NCBI GenBank assembly: GCA_023421505.1
Contig: JAEZTJ010000082.1
Location: forward strand, 156,353 to 220,352
Origin: Bacillota bacterium
GTDB lineage: Bacteria; Bacillota; Clostridia; Lachnospirales; Lachnospiraceae
Length of the DNA: 64,000 bases
Direction of reading: 5' to 3'
Part shown: positions 1-9,157 of the stretch, piece by piece
Layout: each line of letters starts with the position of its first letter
Numbering within the stretch: the stretch's first letter is position 1
Notes under the pieces: model-generated
What the model was told of the DNA's origin: nothing
Database searches by the model: none
What the model saw: the letters and a program-made list of their open reading frames with translations, nothing else
Made by a program: the position numbers and the translations under genes

Positions 1-165
1 GATTGAGTGCCTCGCTTAACGCTTATAGCAGCTTTTATAGATATTATATCCGGAATATACTCAAATATATCCCTATCTGTTAGAATTAATGATGCGGTAG
101 AAATTCTTCCATATTCTTTCTAAATAAATTCTAACAGGTAATGCAAACCATATACTCTCATTATT

Positions 166-249
166 TATACACACAATAGTTACATATTCCTTTCCTTCAA
201 CGCTCTCTAAAGCGTAACTTACGCTCCGGAATAGTTTTTATGTGTATAC
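166..249 (-). repeat. palindromic repeat, copy of the family seen at 15320-15487
   Basis: Read on the minus strand this stretch begins GTATACACA, carries ACTATTCCGGAGCG and GAGCGTTG, then AAGGAATA, and ends TGTGTATA. The same blocks occur in the same order in the complete element at 15320-15487, so I call it a diverged or internal copy. The rest of bases 1-165 shows no gene that I can support. Confidence 0.6.
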
Positions 250-254
250 TCAAG

Positions 255-992
255 CTAATAGAACACCTTCTCTAAATACAATCCGCAGGCATCAGCAAGA
301 TCTCCTGTTCTGTCTCTAATCCTATCTTCTAAAATACCCGTTATCTCTTCTGCCTTCATCCTGCCAAGACCAACTTCCACCAGCGTACCAACCATGAAAC
401 GGGCCATATTATATAAAAAGCCATTTCCGGTGATTCTGATTTGAACGAGACCATCCTCTTCCTTTATATCAATATCATAAATCTCACGTATCATTGACTT
501 TTTTTTAGATTTTGCGTTGGAAAAGGCAGTAAAGTCGTGAGCTCCGATAAAATAGGAGCCTGCGGCCTCCATAGCCGCAATATCCAGCTTATCACTAACA
601 TGCATGCTATATTTTCTTAGGAAGGGATTACTGTATTCCTTATTCCATATTTTATAGAGATAGGTTTTCTTCCTGGCAAGATACCTTGCATGATAATTCT
701 CAGCAGCCTCAGATACCTCCGTAATACTGATGTCCTGAGGAAGATAATGATTAAAATATGCTTTTATTTTATCGGTATCAAACTTTATTTCTGTCTTGAA
801 ATTGGCTACGAAAGCCAGTGCATGTACTCCTGCATCCGTTCTGCTGCAGCCTATCATCTCCGTAGCTTTACCTAACATCTGAGATAATACCTGTTCCAGC
901 TTACTCTGAATTGTATTCTCGCCATTTGCCAGCCTCTGAAAACCTTTATAGCGGCCTCCGTCATATTGTATAATCAGCTTATAATTGTACAT
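255..992 (-). CDS. truA: tRNA pseudouridine(38-40) synthase TruA
   Basis: This 245-residue protein matches TruA, which isomerises uridines 38-40 in the tRNA anticodon arm. The N-terminal strand has the family pattern IQYDGGRYKGFQR. The catalytic Asp lies in RTDAGVHA (about residue 53). The C-terminal half has GNGFLYNMARFMVGTLVEVG, the conserved substrate-groove motif. GGAG lies a few bases before the ATG. Length is normal for TruA. A second, diverged TruA copy lies at 7944-8684. This copy keeps the catalytic Asp and is the likely housekeeping enzyme, although it stands alone rather than in the usual ribosomal-protein/ECF-transporter cluster. Confidence 0.93.
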   Translation of the reverse strand: MYNYKLIIQYDGGRYKGFQRLANGENTIQSKLEQVLSQMLGKATEMIGCSRTDAGVHALAFVANFKTEIKFDTDKIKAYFNHYLPQDISITEVSEAAENYHARYLARKKTYLYKIWNKEYSNPFLRKYSMHVSDKLDIAAMEAAGSYFIGAHDFTAFSNAKSKKKSMIREIYDIDIKEEDGLVQIRITGNGFLYNMARFMVGTLVEVGLGRMKAEEITGILEDRIRDRTGDLADACGLYLEKVFY

Positions 993-1153
993 ATCCTAAC
1001 TCCATCCTGCCGTAAATTGCGAACAACAATATCAAACCTAAAGCATTCCTGACTTGACTATTCTACCTGTAATATAATAAATTATCATGATATTGCCAGA
1101 CATAACAAGTATTTATCTGTTGTATATGCGTATACCTTAGTACAGATCATCCT

Positions 1154-2161
1154 TTACATAAAATTCTTATAATCAGCCCAATTATCAGCCAGTAGCTTCG
1201 GCGTATCCAGACCATATGGGCAGTGTTCCTTACAGTGATTACAATGAATACATTCTTCGATTTTTTTCATTTTTTCCTTCCAGCTGTCACTTAAAAATAT
1301 TGACTCAGGAGCTCGGCGTATCATGAGTGACATTCTTGCCGAGGTAGGAATATCAATATCTGCAGGGCAAGGAAGACAATAGCCGCAGCCTCTGCAAAAA
1401 TCCTTACTTAGCTCCTTCCTGTCCTGCTCAATGATCGTAACCAGTTCCTCATTCATCGAAGGCGGATTATCAATATAACTGATGAACTCATCTAGCTCTT
1501 TCTCCCTCTGAATACCCCAGATTGGAAGCACATTATCAAATTGTGCAAGGTATGCATAAGCTGCCGCAGAGTTTGTAATCAATCCTCCCGATAATGCTTT
1601 CATAGCAATAAAGCCTAATTGCTTATCACGGCATAATGAAACCAGAGAAACCTCACTTTCTGAAGCAAGATAGCTGAATGGGAATTGTATCGTATCATAA
1701 AGTCCGCTTTCTGCTGCTTCAAGAGCAACCGCCAGACGGTGATTGGTAATTCCGATATAACGAATCATACCTTTTGCTTTTGCCTCCAGCATCGCTTCAT
1801 ATAAGCCTGAACCATCCTCCGGCCTCGGACAAAAGCTCGGATTATGGAATTGATAAATATCTATATAGTCCGTCTTAAGATTACTAAGTGACGTTTTTAA
1901 TTGACTCCAGAATTCATCCACTTTTGTTGTCATTGTTTTTGATGCAATAATTATATTATGCCTAACCTTACAAAGAGCATCACCGATCTTCTCCTCACTG
2001 TCTGTATAAAATCTAGCAGTATCAAAAAAATTAATCCCGCTTTCATATGCCTTTTTTAATAATCCTGAAGCCTCTTCTTTGCTGATTCTCTGAATAGGTA
2101 ATGCTCCAAAGCCATTTTTATTTACTTGTATTCCTGTCCTGCCTAACTGTATCTGTTTCAT
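1154..2161 (-). CDS. aldo/keto reductase with C-terminal 2x[4Fe-4S] ferredoxin domain
   Basis: The N-terminal ~250 residues form an aldo/keto reductase barrel. FDTARFYTDSE supplies the Asp (47) and Tyr (52) of the tetrad, ASKT the Lys (75) and YQFHN the His (106). The C-terminus adds two ferredoxin cysteine sets, near 256-265 (CRGCGYCLPCP) and 304-314 (CIHCNHCKEHCP). This AKR-ferredoxin fusion is common in anaerobes, and electrons probably pass between NAD(P)H, the clusters and a carbonyl substrate that cannot be told from sequence. I use the ATG at 2161, preceded by AGAGAGG and six bases. A TTG nine codons upstream is open but has no ribosome site. Confidence 0.9.
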   Translation of the reverse strand: MKQIQLGRTGIQVNKNGFGALPIQRISKEEASGLLKKAYESGINFFDTARFYTDSEEKIGDALCKVRHNIIIASKTMTTKVDEFWSQLKTSLSNLKTDYIDIYQFHNPSFCPRPEDGSGLYEAMLEAKAKGMIRYIGITNHRLAVALEAAESGLYDTIQFPFSYLASESEVSLVSLCRDKQLGFIAMKALSGGLITNSAAAYAYLAQFDNVLPIWGIQREKELDEFISYIDNPPSMNEELVTIIEQDRKELSKDFCRGCGYCLPCPADIDIPTSARMSLMIRRAPESIFLSDSWKEKMKKIEECIHCNHCKEHCPYGLDTPKLLADNWADYKNFM

Positions 2162-2202
2162 ATAATTCCTCTCTTTAGTAATTAACAATAGATCTATAAT
2201 TC

Positions 2203-4524
2203 TTACTCCTCTAAGTTATCCCAGTCCACCTCTATTGGCTCCACTGTAACGGTATCATCCTCTGATTTAAAATGATTAATCCAGTCTGGCGGATAAGGCA
2301 TCTTATCAGAAGGATCACCAAATTCAGGAAAATCAGCATAATCCGTATGCTGAATTGTTATGCCCTGTAAAGCCCACCATTCTTCATCCGTTAGTCTAGT
2401 ATCTCCGGTAAATTCGTAAAAGGAATACACCGAGCCTCTTGATAAGTAAAGCTTACCACCTGCCGGTATGACAACATAGATATGATCAAAATACCCTGTA
2501 CCTAACGTAAGATACGACTTGCTATAGGTAGAAATATCTGTAACCAGCATATCCGTCACATCTCGATCTGATATATCACCAGTTGCACCTTTTATAAAAT
2601 TATCAATCATACTCTCAAACTTACCACCGCTCCAAAGAAGCTGCTTTTTCTCTTCCTCTGTCAAAGTCTCATTATTCAGTTCCTTTTTAGAGCAATTGAT
2701 TAATAGATTCAAATATTCCTTATACTCAGCAGCTCCCTCACTAAAAGCTTCCTTAAGCATACCCTTATCCTTTAATACTGATAATGTAAAATCAGTAAGA
2801 TATAAAAGCTTATAGTAAAGGCTAATGGAAGGCTCCACATACTGGCAAGCAGCAAAATCCTGTGGCCCTCCTCCTTCGGCGGCAGCCTGCTTCCCATAAA
2901 GTACTGAATCATGCTTTAGCTCTGTATAACTGCCAAGTGCTGTATTAAGCGATTTATATTTCCAGGCATCGGTAGTCATAAAGAAGGGCATACCGGAATT
3001 CTCATCATATTCTGTCAATATATCCTGAATAGCCCAAAGCCATCCGGAATACAGGTTCTTCTTCCAGGTATCTGTTTCTAATCCTACAATCTTTTTCTGA
3101 AGCTTTTTATATTCCTCCGTATACGCAGCCCAGGATTTCTGTGGTTTGTATACCTGAAATAATAAATCCTCCGCTGTCTGGCTGCCAATTACGCCCATTA
3201 CATCTAAGGAAGACGGTATCGGTCGTTTCCTTGAATCAATTAACTTCTGTAAGATCTCACCATCCAGAGTATACCTCTGACCCATAAAGCGAAACTGCTT
3301 TCCTGTCGGAGTAGATAATTGCGTAAATTCAGCTTTAATCTGGGGCTCAGGTAGCGCTTTTACAGCCTCTTTTAGTTTCTGCATATAATCATCATCATTG
3401 AAAATATCAGGTTCCTCCTGATTGCCATATACAGATAATCGGAGACGATTTATATCAAAAACATTAATATCATCGGATAACCCAACATATAATGAGGTCG
3501 GCTGATAGATATCTGACCAAAGCTTGGCATCACAATCACCCTCAGCTTCAGAAAAGGTGGTATAAGAGATCAGAAGTGCCTGTAACATACCCTCGGTATT
3601 TAAATCGCCTTTCTCCTGCGTTAAGGCATAGGGTACAGTACCAAACCACATCATCGTTCTAAAGAATTTTCCAAGCTCCTCACTTCTTGTATAATGTCCC
3701 CTTACCTTAAACTGAGAATAATCTAAGTCCTTGCCGATAAGTGGAGATGCAATATAGCCTTCTGCCGCCTGACAAAGCTCATATTCTGACCTTGCTATAT
3801 CAAAAAGCTTTTGCTCCACCTCTTCAGAAACTTCTGTGTTTCCCAGTAAAAGCATCCTCGCAACTAGAAAATAAATAATATTTTTCTCTTGTAAGGCTTT
3901 TAAATCCGCATCTTCAAGCTCTTTAAGTAAGAGTACGGATTTATGAAGCATTTGCTTTGTTATTAGCTCTAAATCCTGATATAAATAATCCTTCTCAATA
4001 CTCATTAAGGACTTATCATAAAATTGGTGGAATATATGAAGCACCGTATCAGAAGTAACAAAATTAGGTATTCCCATATACTCATTACTATCATAGACAT
4101 AATACGATCTGCTGTCTTTGCTTGGTATTACCAGAAAGCCATTTTGCACCAGCTTACTAATCTGTTCTTTACTGAATCCTTTAAATTGGCTGATGTTTTC
4201 AATATTGGATAGATCACTCGCTACGGTATAAGCCGGCACCTTTGCCTGATAGGAAGGAGCCTCATATTCCGGCTGGGTCAGATTAAGACTCTGCACTAAA
4301 GACCATTCCTTGTTTAGTGTAAGCAGCTTTGTACTTATTGTTGTTGCTTCCGGTGTAATACCACTCTCCTCCTTCTCTCCTGTACGATTTTCAGGGCTTT
4401 CAGGGCTTTCTGTTATACTTACCTTTCCTGCACTGCCGGCAGTACTGCTATCTTGATTTTTTCCTTTAGTACATCCTGATAAAATCAGACATATAGCTAG
4501 TAAACCTATAAGATATTTTTTCAT
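2203..4524 (-). CDS. DUF3160-family lipoprotein
   Basis: A 773-residue secreted lipoprotein. The signal peptide is short and ends in lipobox LSGC (Cys about 18), followed by a Ser/Thr/Glu-rich linker to about residue 75. The remainder resembles the DUF3160 family, large extracellular proteins of unknown function found in clostridia. Supporting phrases include PNFVTSDTVLHIFHQFYDKS, and a Tyr/Trp-rich C-terminus. The ATG at 4524 follows AGGAGGT, and the open frame upstream (TTG at 4530) overlaps that ribosome site. It lies just downstream of the membrane-anchored protein at 4622-5359 on the same strand, so the two may be co-transcribed. No catalytic motif is recognised. Confidence 0.8.
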   Translation of the reverse strand: MKKYLIGLLAICLILSGCTKGKNQDSSTAGSAGKVSITESPESPENRTGEKEESGITPEATTISTKLLTLNKEWSLVQSLNLTQPEYEAPSYQAKVPAYTVASDLSNIENISQFKGFSKEQISKLVQNGFLVIPSKDSRSYYVYDSNEYMGIPNFVTSDTVLHIFHQFYDKSLMSIEKDYLYQDLELITKQMLHKSVLLLKELEDADLKALQEKNIIYFLVARMLLLGNTEVSEEVEQKLFDIARSEYELCQAAEGYIASPLIGKDLDYSQFKVRGHYTRSEELGKFFRTMMWFGTVPYALTQEKGDLNTEGMLQALLISYTTFSEAEGDCDAKLWSDIYQPTSLYVGLSDDINVFDINRLRLSVYGNQEEPDIFNDDDYMQKLKEAVKALPEPQIKAEFTQLSTPTGKQFRFMGQRYTLDGEILQKLIDSRKRPIPSSLDVMGVIGSQTAEDLLFQVYKPQKSWAAYTEEYKKLQKKIVGLETDTWKKNLYSGWLWAIQDILTEYDENSGMPFFMTTDAWKYKSLNTALGSYTELKHDSVLYGKQAAAEGGGPQDFAACQYVEPSISLYYKLLYLTDFTLSVLKDKGMLKEAFSEGAAEYKEYLNLLINCSKKELNNETLTEEEKKQLLWSGGKFESMIDNFIKGATGDISDRDVTDMLVTDISTYSKSYLTLGTGYFDHIYVVIPAGGKLYLSRGSVYSFYEFTGDTRLTDEEWWALQGITIQHTDYADFPEFGDPSDKMPYPPDWINHFKSEDDTVTVEPIEVDWDNLEE

Positions 4525-4621
4525 TGCCAACCTCCTTTAATCCATTTTCCCCTGTATATAGTTTGTGTTACTGCGTCAAACTCATATCATAAAAGCCCTA
4601 TGAAGTTTGAGCCGAGGAATA

Positions 4622-5359
4622 TTATTTTGTTACCTCAATCAACCTGTTATCCTTTGCTTTTAATACTACTTGCTTTTTCTTTTCCTGTATCATTAAATTT
4701 ACTATAATGCGATTCTCACTCTGAACAGTAACATTGATTACGTTCTCGTAATCTTTACTCTCCGCTAATAAAAGAAATCCAAAGTCAAACCAGTAATAAA
4801 CGCTTATCCTTACTCCCTTACCAGTTTTTTTAAGAAAAATTAATTCCTCTCCCTTTATAGGCACAAAATCTCCTACAACAAAGTCAATCCATTCTCCTGC
4901 AATCTGTGATCCGGTCCATTTTTTCGTTAGTCTACCTGCTTCGTACTGAAAGATAAACATTCTGTTTTTCTTTTGTTTATCATAATGTACTGTCTTATTT
5001 ACCGCTGTTAAAAGCTCCTCTTTGCCATCCCCATCTATATCTGCAAGCTCTAGCTTCCAGGGCATCAAATCCTTAAAATCATTCTCATAGGTACGGCTCC
5101 AGTTACCGTCTTCTTTCTTAGTAAATACCGCAATTCTATCTCCAAAGCTTGCATTTTCTTCTTTCTGACTGGTAATTAGATATGCTGTCTGATTCCTCAC
5201 GACACCATCTATTATTTTCTCATTCTTTAATAAGGAGGCCTTAAAAGGCTTCCATTCATCCCTGTTATTGAGGCTGTCTTTGACGATAAACACAGCCATA
5301 CCGATTAATATTATTATGATTGCTATAATAAAAAGCAATCGCTTTTTTGTTATTAGCAT
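4622..5359 (-). CDS. membrane-anchored protein with one FG-GAP/VCBS-like calcium loop
   Basis: This 245-residue protein has a basic N-terminus and one hydrophobic segment (about residues 7-26), so it is anchored with most of the chain outside. Residues near 108-120 read ADIDGDGKEELLT, the Asp-rich calcium-binding loop of FG-GAP/VCBS repeats, and the flanking strands look like part of a beta-propeller. Only one such loop is clear, so a complete propeller is not supported. It lies 97 bp upstream of the DUF3160 lipoprotein on the same strand and may work with it at the cell surface. The function is unknown. Confidence 0.7.
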   Translation of the reverse strand: MLITKKRLLFIIAIIIILIGMAVFIVKDSLNNRDEWKPFKASLLKNEKIIDGVVRNQTAYLITSQKEENASFGDRIAVFTKKEDGNWSRTYENDFKDLMPWKLELADIDGDGKEELLTAVNKTVHYDKQKKNRMFIFQYEAGRLTKKWTGSQIAGEWIDFVVGDFVPIKGEELIFLKKTGKGVRISVYYWFDFGFLLLAESKDYENVINVTVQSENRIIVNLMIQEKKKQVVLKAKDNRLIEVTK

Positions 5360-5530
5360 AGAAATACCTTACTGAACAAATGATATTAGTGATTATTGAA
5401 TTTAAAGGGCCTGTATGATAAGTTAATATATAACCACATTCTACACTTATATGAAATATAATGCAATAATTGCATAAAAATGTTTAAAGTACTAATTTTG
5501 ATTATATTAAAAGATGCTAAGGAGTCTCCC

Positions 5531-6298
5531 GTGAGCTTTTATATTATATTTGATTTTGAATTCAATCAGGATTTCTCAGAGGAGAAAATGATAGGCGGCA
5601 CTAAGTCTTCCTATCCCTTTGAAATCATCCAGATTGGTGCCATAAAGCTTGATGCGAAGCTTAATACAATCGCTCATTTTAATCGCTATGTAAAGCCTGT
5701 TATTTATTCTAATATAACTCCCTTCATTACTGAGCTGACCGGTATCACTACCGCGAAGCTCCAAACCGAGCATACTTTTCCTGAAGTCTATCAGGATTTT
5801 ATAGAATTTATCGGAACAGATTCTATTTTTCTGAGCTGGGGTAGGACGGATGTGAAGGAATTATTTCGCAGCGCGGATTATTTTAAGCTTGATACAAGGT
5901 TATTACCAAGGCTATTTATCGATCTTCAGCCCTATGCTTCCCTTTATTTGAAGCAGCCCGAAAAAAAGCTTCTAAGACTACAGTATACCGTTGAGGCTCT
6001 GGGAATTACGCAAGCATATCCCTTCCATAATGCTTATCATGATGCCTACTATACAGCGGAAATATTCAAGCAGATTGGTAACACCTCAATGAAACCCATG
6101 CTCTATTCTCCGCAGGATACTATAAGAAATAAACAGAACAGAGTTCCGAAAAAAACCATTGATTATGCTTCCTTAATTTATCAATTTGAGAAAATGTACC
6201 AACGTCCTATGTCAATAGAGGAGCAAGAAATAATTAAGCTTGCCTATCAGATGGGTAAAACCGGGCAATTTATAAAGCTTCCTTCTCAAGAAGAGTAA
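5531..6298 (+). CDS. DEDDh 3'-5' exonuclease (KapD-like)
   Basis: A 255-residue exonuclease of the DnaQ/RNase T superfamily. The first motif is FDFEFNQ (residues 7-13), the middle Asp lies in GRTDVKELF, and the last motif is HNAYHDAYYTAEI with the DEDDh His and Asp. KapD of Bacillus, an inhibitor of the KinA sporulation pathway, has this architecture, but the role here is inferred only. The start is the GTG at 5531, six bases after AAGGAG. An ATG at 5480 is open but has no ribosome site, and its first 17 codons do not look like family sequence. The C-terminal ~60 residues are an extension. Confidence 0.85.
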   Translation: MSFYIIFDFEFNQDFSEEKMIGGTKSSYPFEIIQIGAIKLDAKLNTIAHFNRYVKPVIYSNITPFITELTGITTAKLQTEHTFPEVYQDFIEFIGTDSIFLSWGRTDVKELFRSADYFKLDTRLLPRLFIDLQPYASLYLKQPEKKLLRLQYTVEALGITQAYPFHNAYHDAYYTAEIFKQIGNTSMKPMLYSPQDTIRNKQNRVPKKTIDYASLIYQFEKMYQRPMSIEEQEIIKLAYQMGKTGQFIKLPSQEE

Positions 6299-6370
6299 AC
6301 AATAGCTTTCATTTATTTCCTTTATAAAAATATCATAATAATACTGAATAACTCCGATAAGCGGCAACAT

Positions 6371-6416
6371 ACTGTGTATACAATTAACAAAACTATAATG
6401 TTTCGCAATTAATATA
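6371..6416 (+). repeat. partial copy of the palindromic repeat (right end)
   Basis: The bases CTGTGTATACAATTAA then AAAACTATA then TTTCGCAATTA match the right arm of the element at 15320-15487 almost exactly. No left arm is visible upstream, so this is a solo end. It abuts the ribosome site of the metallophosphoesterase gene at 6428. Confidence 0.75.
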
Positions 6417-6427
6417 GGGAGGCCACA

Positions 6428-7363
6428 ATGAAGACAGACCAGAAACTGACCAATGCATACAAAAATGCAAAAACAGTATATATTGATAAGAATTCGAAAT
6501 ACATTTTTTTTAGTGATGTTCATCGGGGAGATGACAGCGTATCCGATGAATTTACACGTAATCAAAACGTTTTTTTGCATGCACTAAATTATTATTACAA
6601 AAATAATTATTCTTATATTGAGGTCGGAGATGGGGATGAGCTATGGGAATATAAAGAATTCAAGCATATACGTCTTGCACATACGGATATCTTCATTGTC
6701 CTTAAGAAATTTTACGATGCAGACAGAATGATTATGATTTATGGAAATCATAATATCTTTCTCAAATCAAAAGATTTTGTAAAGAATAATTTTTATCAGT
6801 TTTACGATGAATATAATCAGGAACGGGTTGAACTATTTAAAGGACTTGAGCCTCAGGAGGCAGTTGTCCTAAAAATAAAGGATACCGGACAGGAAATTCT
6901 GGTGGTTCATGGTCATCAGGGTGATTTTATGAATGATCAGGCCTGGCAGCTGTCAATGCTTCTGCTTCGGTACTTCTGGCGTTTTATGCATATTGTCGGT
7001 TTTGAAAATCCTGCCAGCCCCGCTCGTAACCTATATAAAAGACATAAGGTAGAAAAAGCCTATAATAAGTGGATTGAAAAGCATAAAATGATGCTGATCT
7101 GCGGACATACCCACAGACCAAAGTTTCCAAAAGCGAACGATCTTCCGTACTTTAACACCGGCTGCTGTATCCGTACGCGCGGACTCGCCGGAATTGAGAT
7201 TGTTGATGGAAAAATTCTTATGGTGGATTGGAGAATTGCTGCAGATGATGATGGTACTTTAAAGATGCACAGAACAGTAGTCAGAGGTCCTGAGCCCATC
7301 GAAAAATACGATTGCCGTAATAATCCCTACTCAGGCCATTGTCAAAAATGTGATGATGATTAA
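6428..7363 (+). CDS. calcineurin-like metallophosphoesterase
   Basis: A 311-residue phosphoesterase with the full set of di-metal motifs: FFSDVHRGD (D-x-H), EVGDGDELWE (GD-x-x-E-like), YGNHN (GNH), VVHGHQGD and CGHTHRPKF (GH-x-H). The layout resembles LpxH-type pyrophosphatases, but Gram-positive relatives have other, mostly unknown, phosphoester substrates. The C-terminal 20 residues carry three Cys in a C-x(8)-C-x(2)-C pattern that is not part of the fold and may bind metal. There is no signal peptide, so it is cytoplasmic. GGGAGG lies before the ATG, directly after a repeat remnant. Confidence 0.85.
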   Translation: MKTDQKLTNAYKNAKTVYIDKNSKYIFFSDVHRGDDSVSDEFTRNQNVFLHALNYYYKNNYSYIEVGDGDELWEYKEFKHIRLAHTDIFIVLKKFYDADRMIMIYGNHNIFLKSKDFVKNNFYQFYDEYNQERVELFKGLEPQEAVVLKIKDTGQEILVVHGHQGDFMNDQAWQLSMLLLRYFWRFMHIVGFENPASPARNLYKRHKVEKAYNKWIEKHKMMLICGHTHRPKFPKANDLPYFNTGCCIRTRGLAGIEIVDGKILMVDWRIAADDDGTLKMHRTVVRGPEPIEKYDCRNNPYSGHCQKCDDD

Positions 7364-7387
7364 ATACAATAAATTCATAATATAAAA

Positions 7388-7424
7388 AATCACCACAAAG
7401 GGTAATCTAATCTTGGAGGTGATT
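7388..7424 (+). promoter_or_regulatory. hairpin masking the ribosome site of the CBS gene
   Basis: AATCACC (7388-7394) is the exact complement of GGTGATT (7418-7424), which includes the end of the Shine-Dalgarno GGAGGTGATT. Folding would hide the ribosome site of the TTG-started CBS gene. The stem is only 7 bp with a 23-base loop, so control of translation is possible but not shown. Confidence 0.35.
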
Positions 7425-7427
7425 ATT

Positions 7428-7856
7428 TTGAAGGTTAGAGAGATTATGTCAAAGGATATAGCAAGCTTACGTTCGGATGATTCAGTTGAAAGAGCAGCAC
7501 AGCTGATGAAGCAGTATAATTGCGGTTCTATTCCTGTATGTACTCAGGATAAGATAATCGGTATCATAACGGACAGGGATATTGCTGTCAGAAGTGTTGC
7601 ATCCGGTAATGACGTCTCTGAGCAAAGAGTCGGTGATGTCATGACCAATGATGTTGTCTTTGGCAGTCCAGAGATGGAGGTATCCGATGCTGCGCGGCTA
7701 ATGAGTGACCGCCAGATAAGAAGACTCCCTATTGTTGAAAACAACAGTCTGATTGGCATTGTAGCCTTAGGTGATATTTCACTTGAACCAAGGTATCAGG
7801 ATAATGCGGAGGATGCACTGAAAAACATCTCTGAACCTGGGACTAGATTGTGGTAG
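7428..7856 (+). CDS. tandem CBS-domain protein
   Basis: A 142-residue protein made of two CBS domains (about residues 3-60 and 70-130), with the characteristic VREIMSKDIASL, GIITDRDIAVR and VGDVMTNDVV phrases. CBS pairs form a Bateman module that binds adenine nucleotides, and free-standing ones often act as energy or stress sensors. No attached catalytic domain is present. The TTG at 7428 lies eight bases after GGAGG. An open frame from a TTG at 7413 overlaps the ribosome site. It is followed by a strong bidirectional terminator. Confidence 0.85.
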   Translation: MKVREIMSKDIASLRSDDSVERAAQLMKQYNCGSIPVCTQDKIIGIITDRDIAVRSVASGNDVSEQRVGDVMTNDVVFGSPEMEVSDAARLMSDRQIRRLPIVENNSLIGIVALGDISLEPRYQDNAEDALKNISEPGTRLW

Positions 7857-7891
7857 TTTAATCTCTTTCAAAACATGATAGCCTCTTGATT

Positions 7892-7930
7892 AATAATCAG
7901 TACTGAGAAGTTTTCTCAATACTGATTATT
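7892..7930. terminator. bidirectional intrinsic terminator
   Basis: An 18-bp stem (AATAATCAGTACTGAGAA with its near-perfect complement, 3-base loop) is followed by T-rich sequence on the plus strand and A-rich sequence upstream. It lies between the convergent CBS gene and the second truA. Confidence 0.9.
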
Positions 7931-7943
7931 TTTATTTCTATTT

Positions 7944-8684
7944 TTAGTATTCAATCTCCTGCAGAAATAATCCCTGGGCACTTGCGGGTGCACTACCTGA
8001 CTCATTTGATTCAGGGTCTAGAATCTTTACAAGCTCTTCTACACTTCTATTTCCCAGTCCAACCTCTAGTAAAGTACTAACCACCATTCGAGCCATATTA
8101 TGCAAAAAATCGTTTGCTTTTATTGTAATCTGAAGCTCCTTTGCATCCTGATAAATATCAATGAAATAAATCTCCTTCACTGTGGACTTTGATTTTTTTA
8201 CACTGGAAAAATTCTTAAAATCATGCTTTCCGATTAACAGCCCGGCCGCATTTTTCATGCTGTCAATATCCGGCTGATGAAAACAGTAATAGGTATATTT
8301 CCTGTCAAAAACGCTGGGGGCGTCTCCTAAAGCAATACGATATAAGTAGGTTCTAGACTTCGCATTCAGGCTGGCATGAAAACGTTCCGGCATCTCCTCC
8401 ACTTCAACTACAGCTATGTCCATAGGCAGATAACGATTAAAATAATTTTTGATCTCATATAGTTTCCTATTGGAATTTGTTTTAAAATTGGCTATCTGAG
8501 CATACGCATGAACGCCTGCTTCAGTCCGGCAGCCGCAATTTAACTCTATATTTTCTCCTGTCATCTTCAAAATGACTTCTGTCAGCTTATTCTCGATGGT
8601 ATTATCAGCTTCTCCCTTACCCAGTCTCTGCCACCCGTTATAACGGCCTCCATCGTATTCAATTGTTAATTTTATATTTCTCAT
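7944..8684 (-). CDS. TruA paralogue with catalytic Asp replaced by Glu
   Basis: This 246-residue protein aligns along its full length with TruA: IEYDGGRYNGWQR at the N-terminus and KANDFLHNMARMVVSTLLEVG in the C-terminal half. The catalytic segment reads GCRTEAGVHA, with codon GAA at about residue 55, where pseudouridine synthases have an essentially invariant Asp. The frame is intact and has no stop, so it is kept as protein. It may be an inactive tRNA-binding protein, an enzyme of altered activity, or one with another target. The copy at 255-992 retains Asp. Confidence 0.85.
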   Translation of the reverse strand: MRNIKLTIEYDGGRYNGWQRLGKGEADNTIENKLTEVILKMTGENIELNCGCRTEAGVHAYAQIANFKTNSNRKLYEIKNYFNRYLPMDIAVVEVEEMPERFHASLNAKSRTYLYRIALGDAPSVFDRKYTYYCFHQPDIDSMKNAAGLLIGKHDFKNFSSVKKSKSTVKEIYFIDIYQDAKELQITIKANDFLHNMARMVVSTLLEVGLGNRSVEELVKILDPESNESGSAPASAQGLFLQEIEY

Positions 8685-8743
8685 AAAGTCTCCACTATGC
8701 CTATAAAGGCACTTTCTAAGTGATCTAGTATAATCGTGATTTT

Positions 8744-9157
8744 CTAAAAGTCATTTACTATATTCTTAATTATAGTTAGTCGATTCTTATCATTTTTAAA
8801 TTCATATAACACCTTATCCATACTTTTTTTCACTATATATATTCCCAGTCCTCCGATTTCTCTATCCTCAGAGGCTAGAGTAGTATCCGGATTCTTTTTC
8901 TCCAAAGGGTTATACGGAGTTCCACTATCTATAAAGGTAATTGTAATAGAATCTGACTCTTTTGTAAAGCTGCATTCAACCTCACCGACACTTACCGTAT
9001 AAGCATAGCTTACAATATTAATGTAGATTTCTTCCACTGCAATCATTACCTGAAGTCTTGCTTTGGGTGCAATTCCATGTCTTCCAAGCTCTTTACCAAT
9101 AAAATTAAGTACTTGCACCAGCTCGCCCTGAGTAGCTTTTACAGTAATTTTATTCAT
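8744..9157 (-). CDS. RsbW/SpoIIAB-like anti-sigma or switch serine kinase
   Basis: A 137-residue GHKL (HATPase) protein. It has the N-box VAVEEIYINIVSYAY-like segment (MIAVEEIYINIVSYAY), FIDSGTPYNP (G1) and EIGGLGIYIVKKSMD (G2), the pattern of RsbW/SpoIIAB kinases that phosphorylate STAS antagonists. The ATG at 9157 overlaps the end of the phosphatase gene by eight bases, implying translational coupling. An upstream open frame is inside that gene. It is the last gene of the six-gene partner-switching operon. No sigma factor gene is adjacent, so its output target is unknown. Confidence 0.88.
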   Translation of the reverse strand: MNKITVKATQGELVQVLNFIGKELGRHGIAPKARLQVMIAVEEIYINIVSYAYTVSVGEVECSFTKESDSITITFIDSGTPYNPLEKKNPDTTLASEDREIGGLGIYIVKKSMDKVLYEFKNDKNRLTIIKNIVNDF

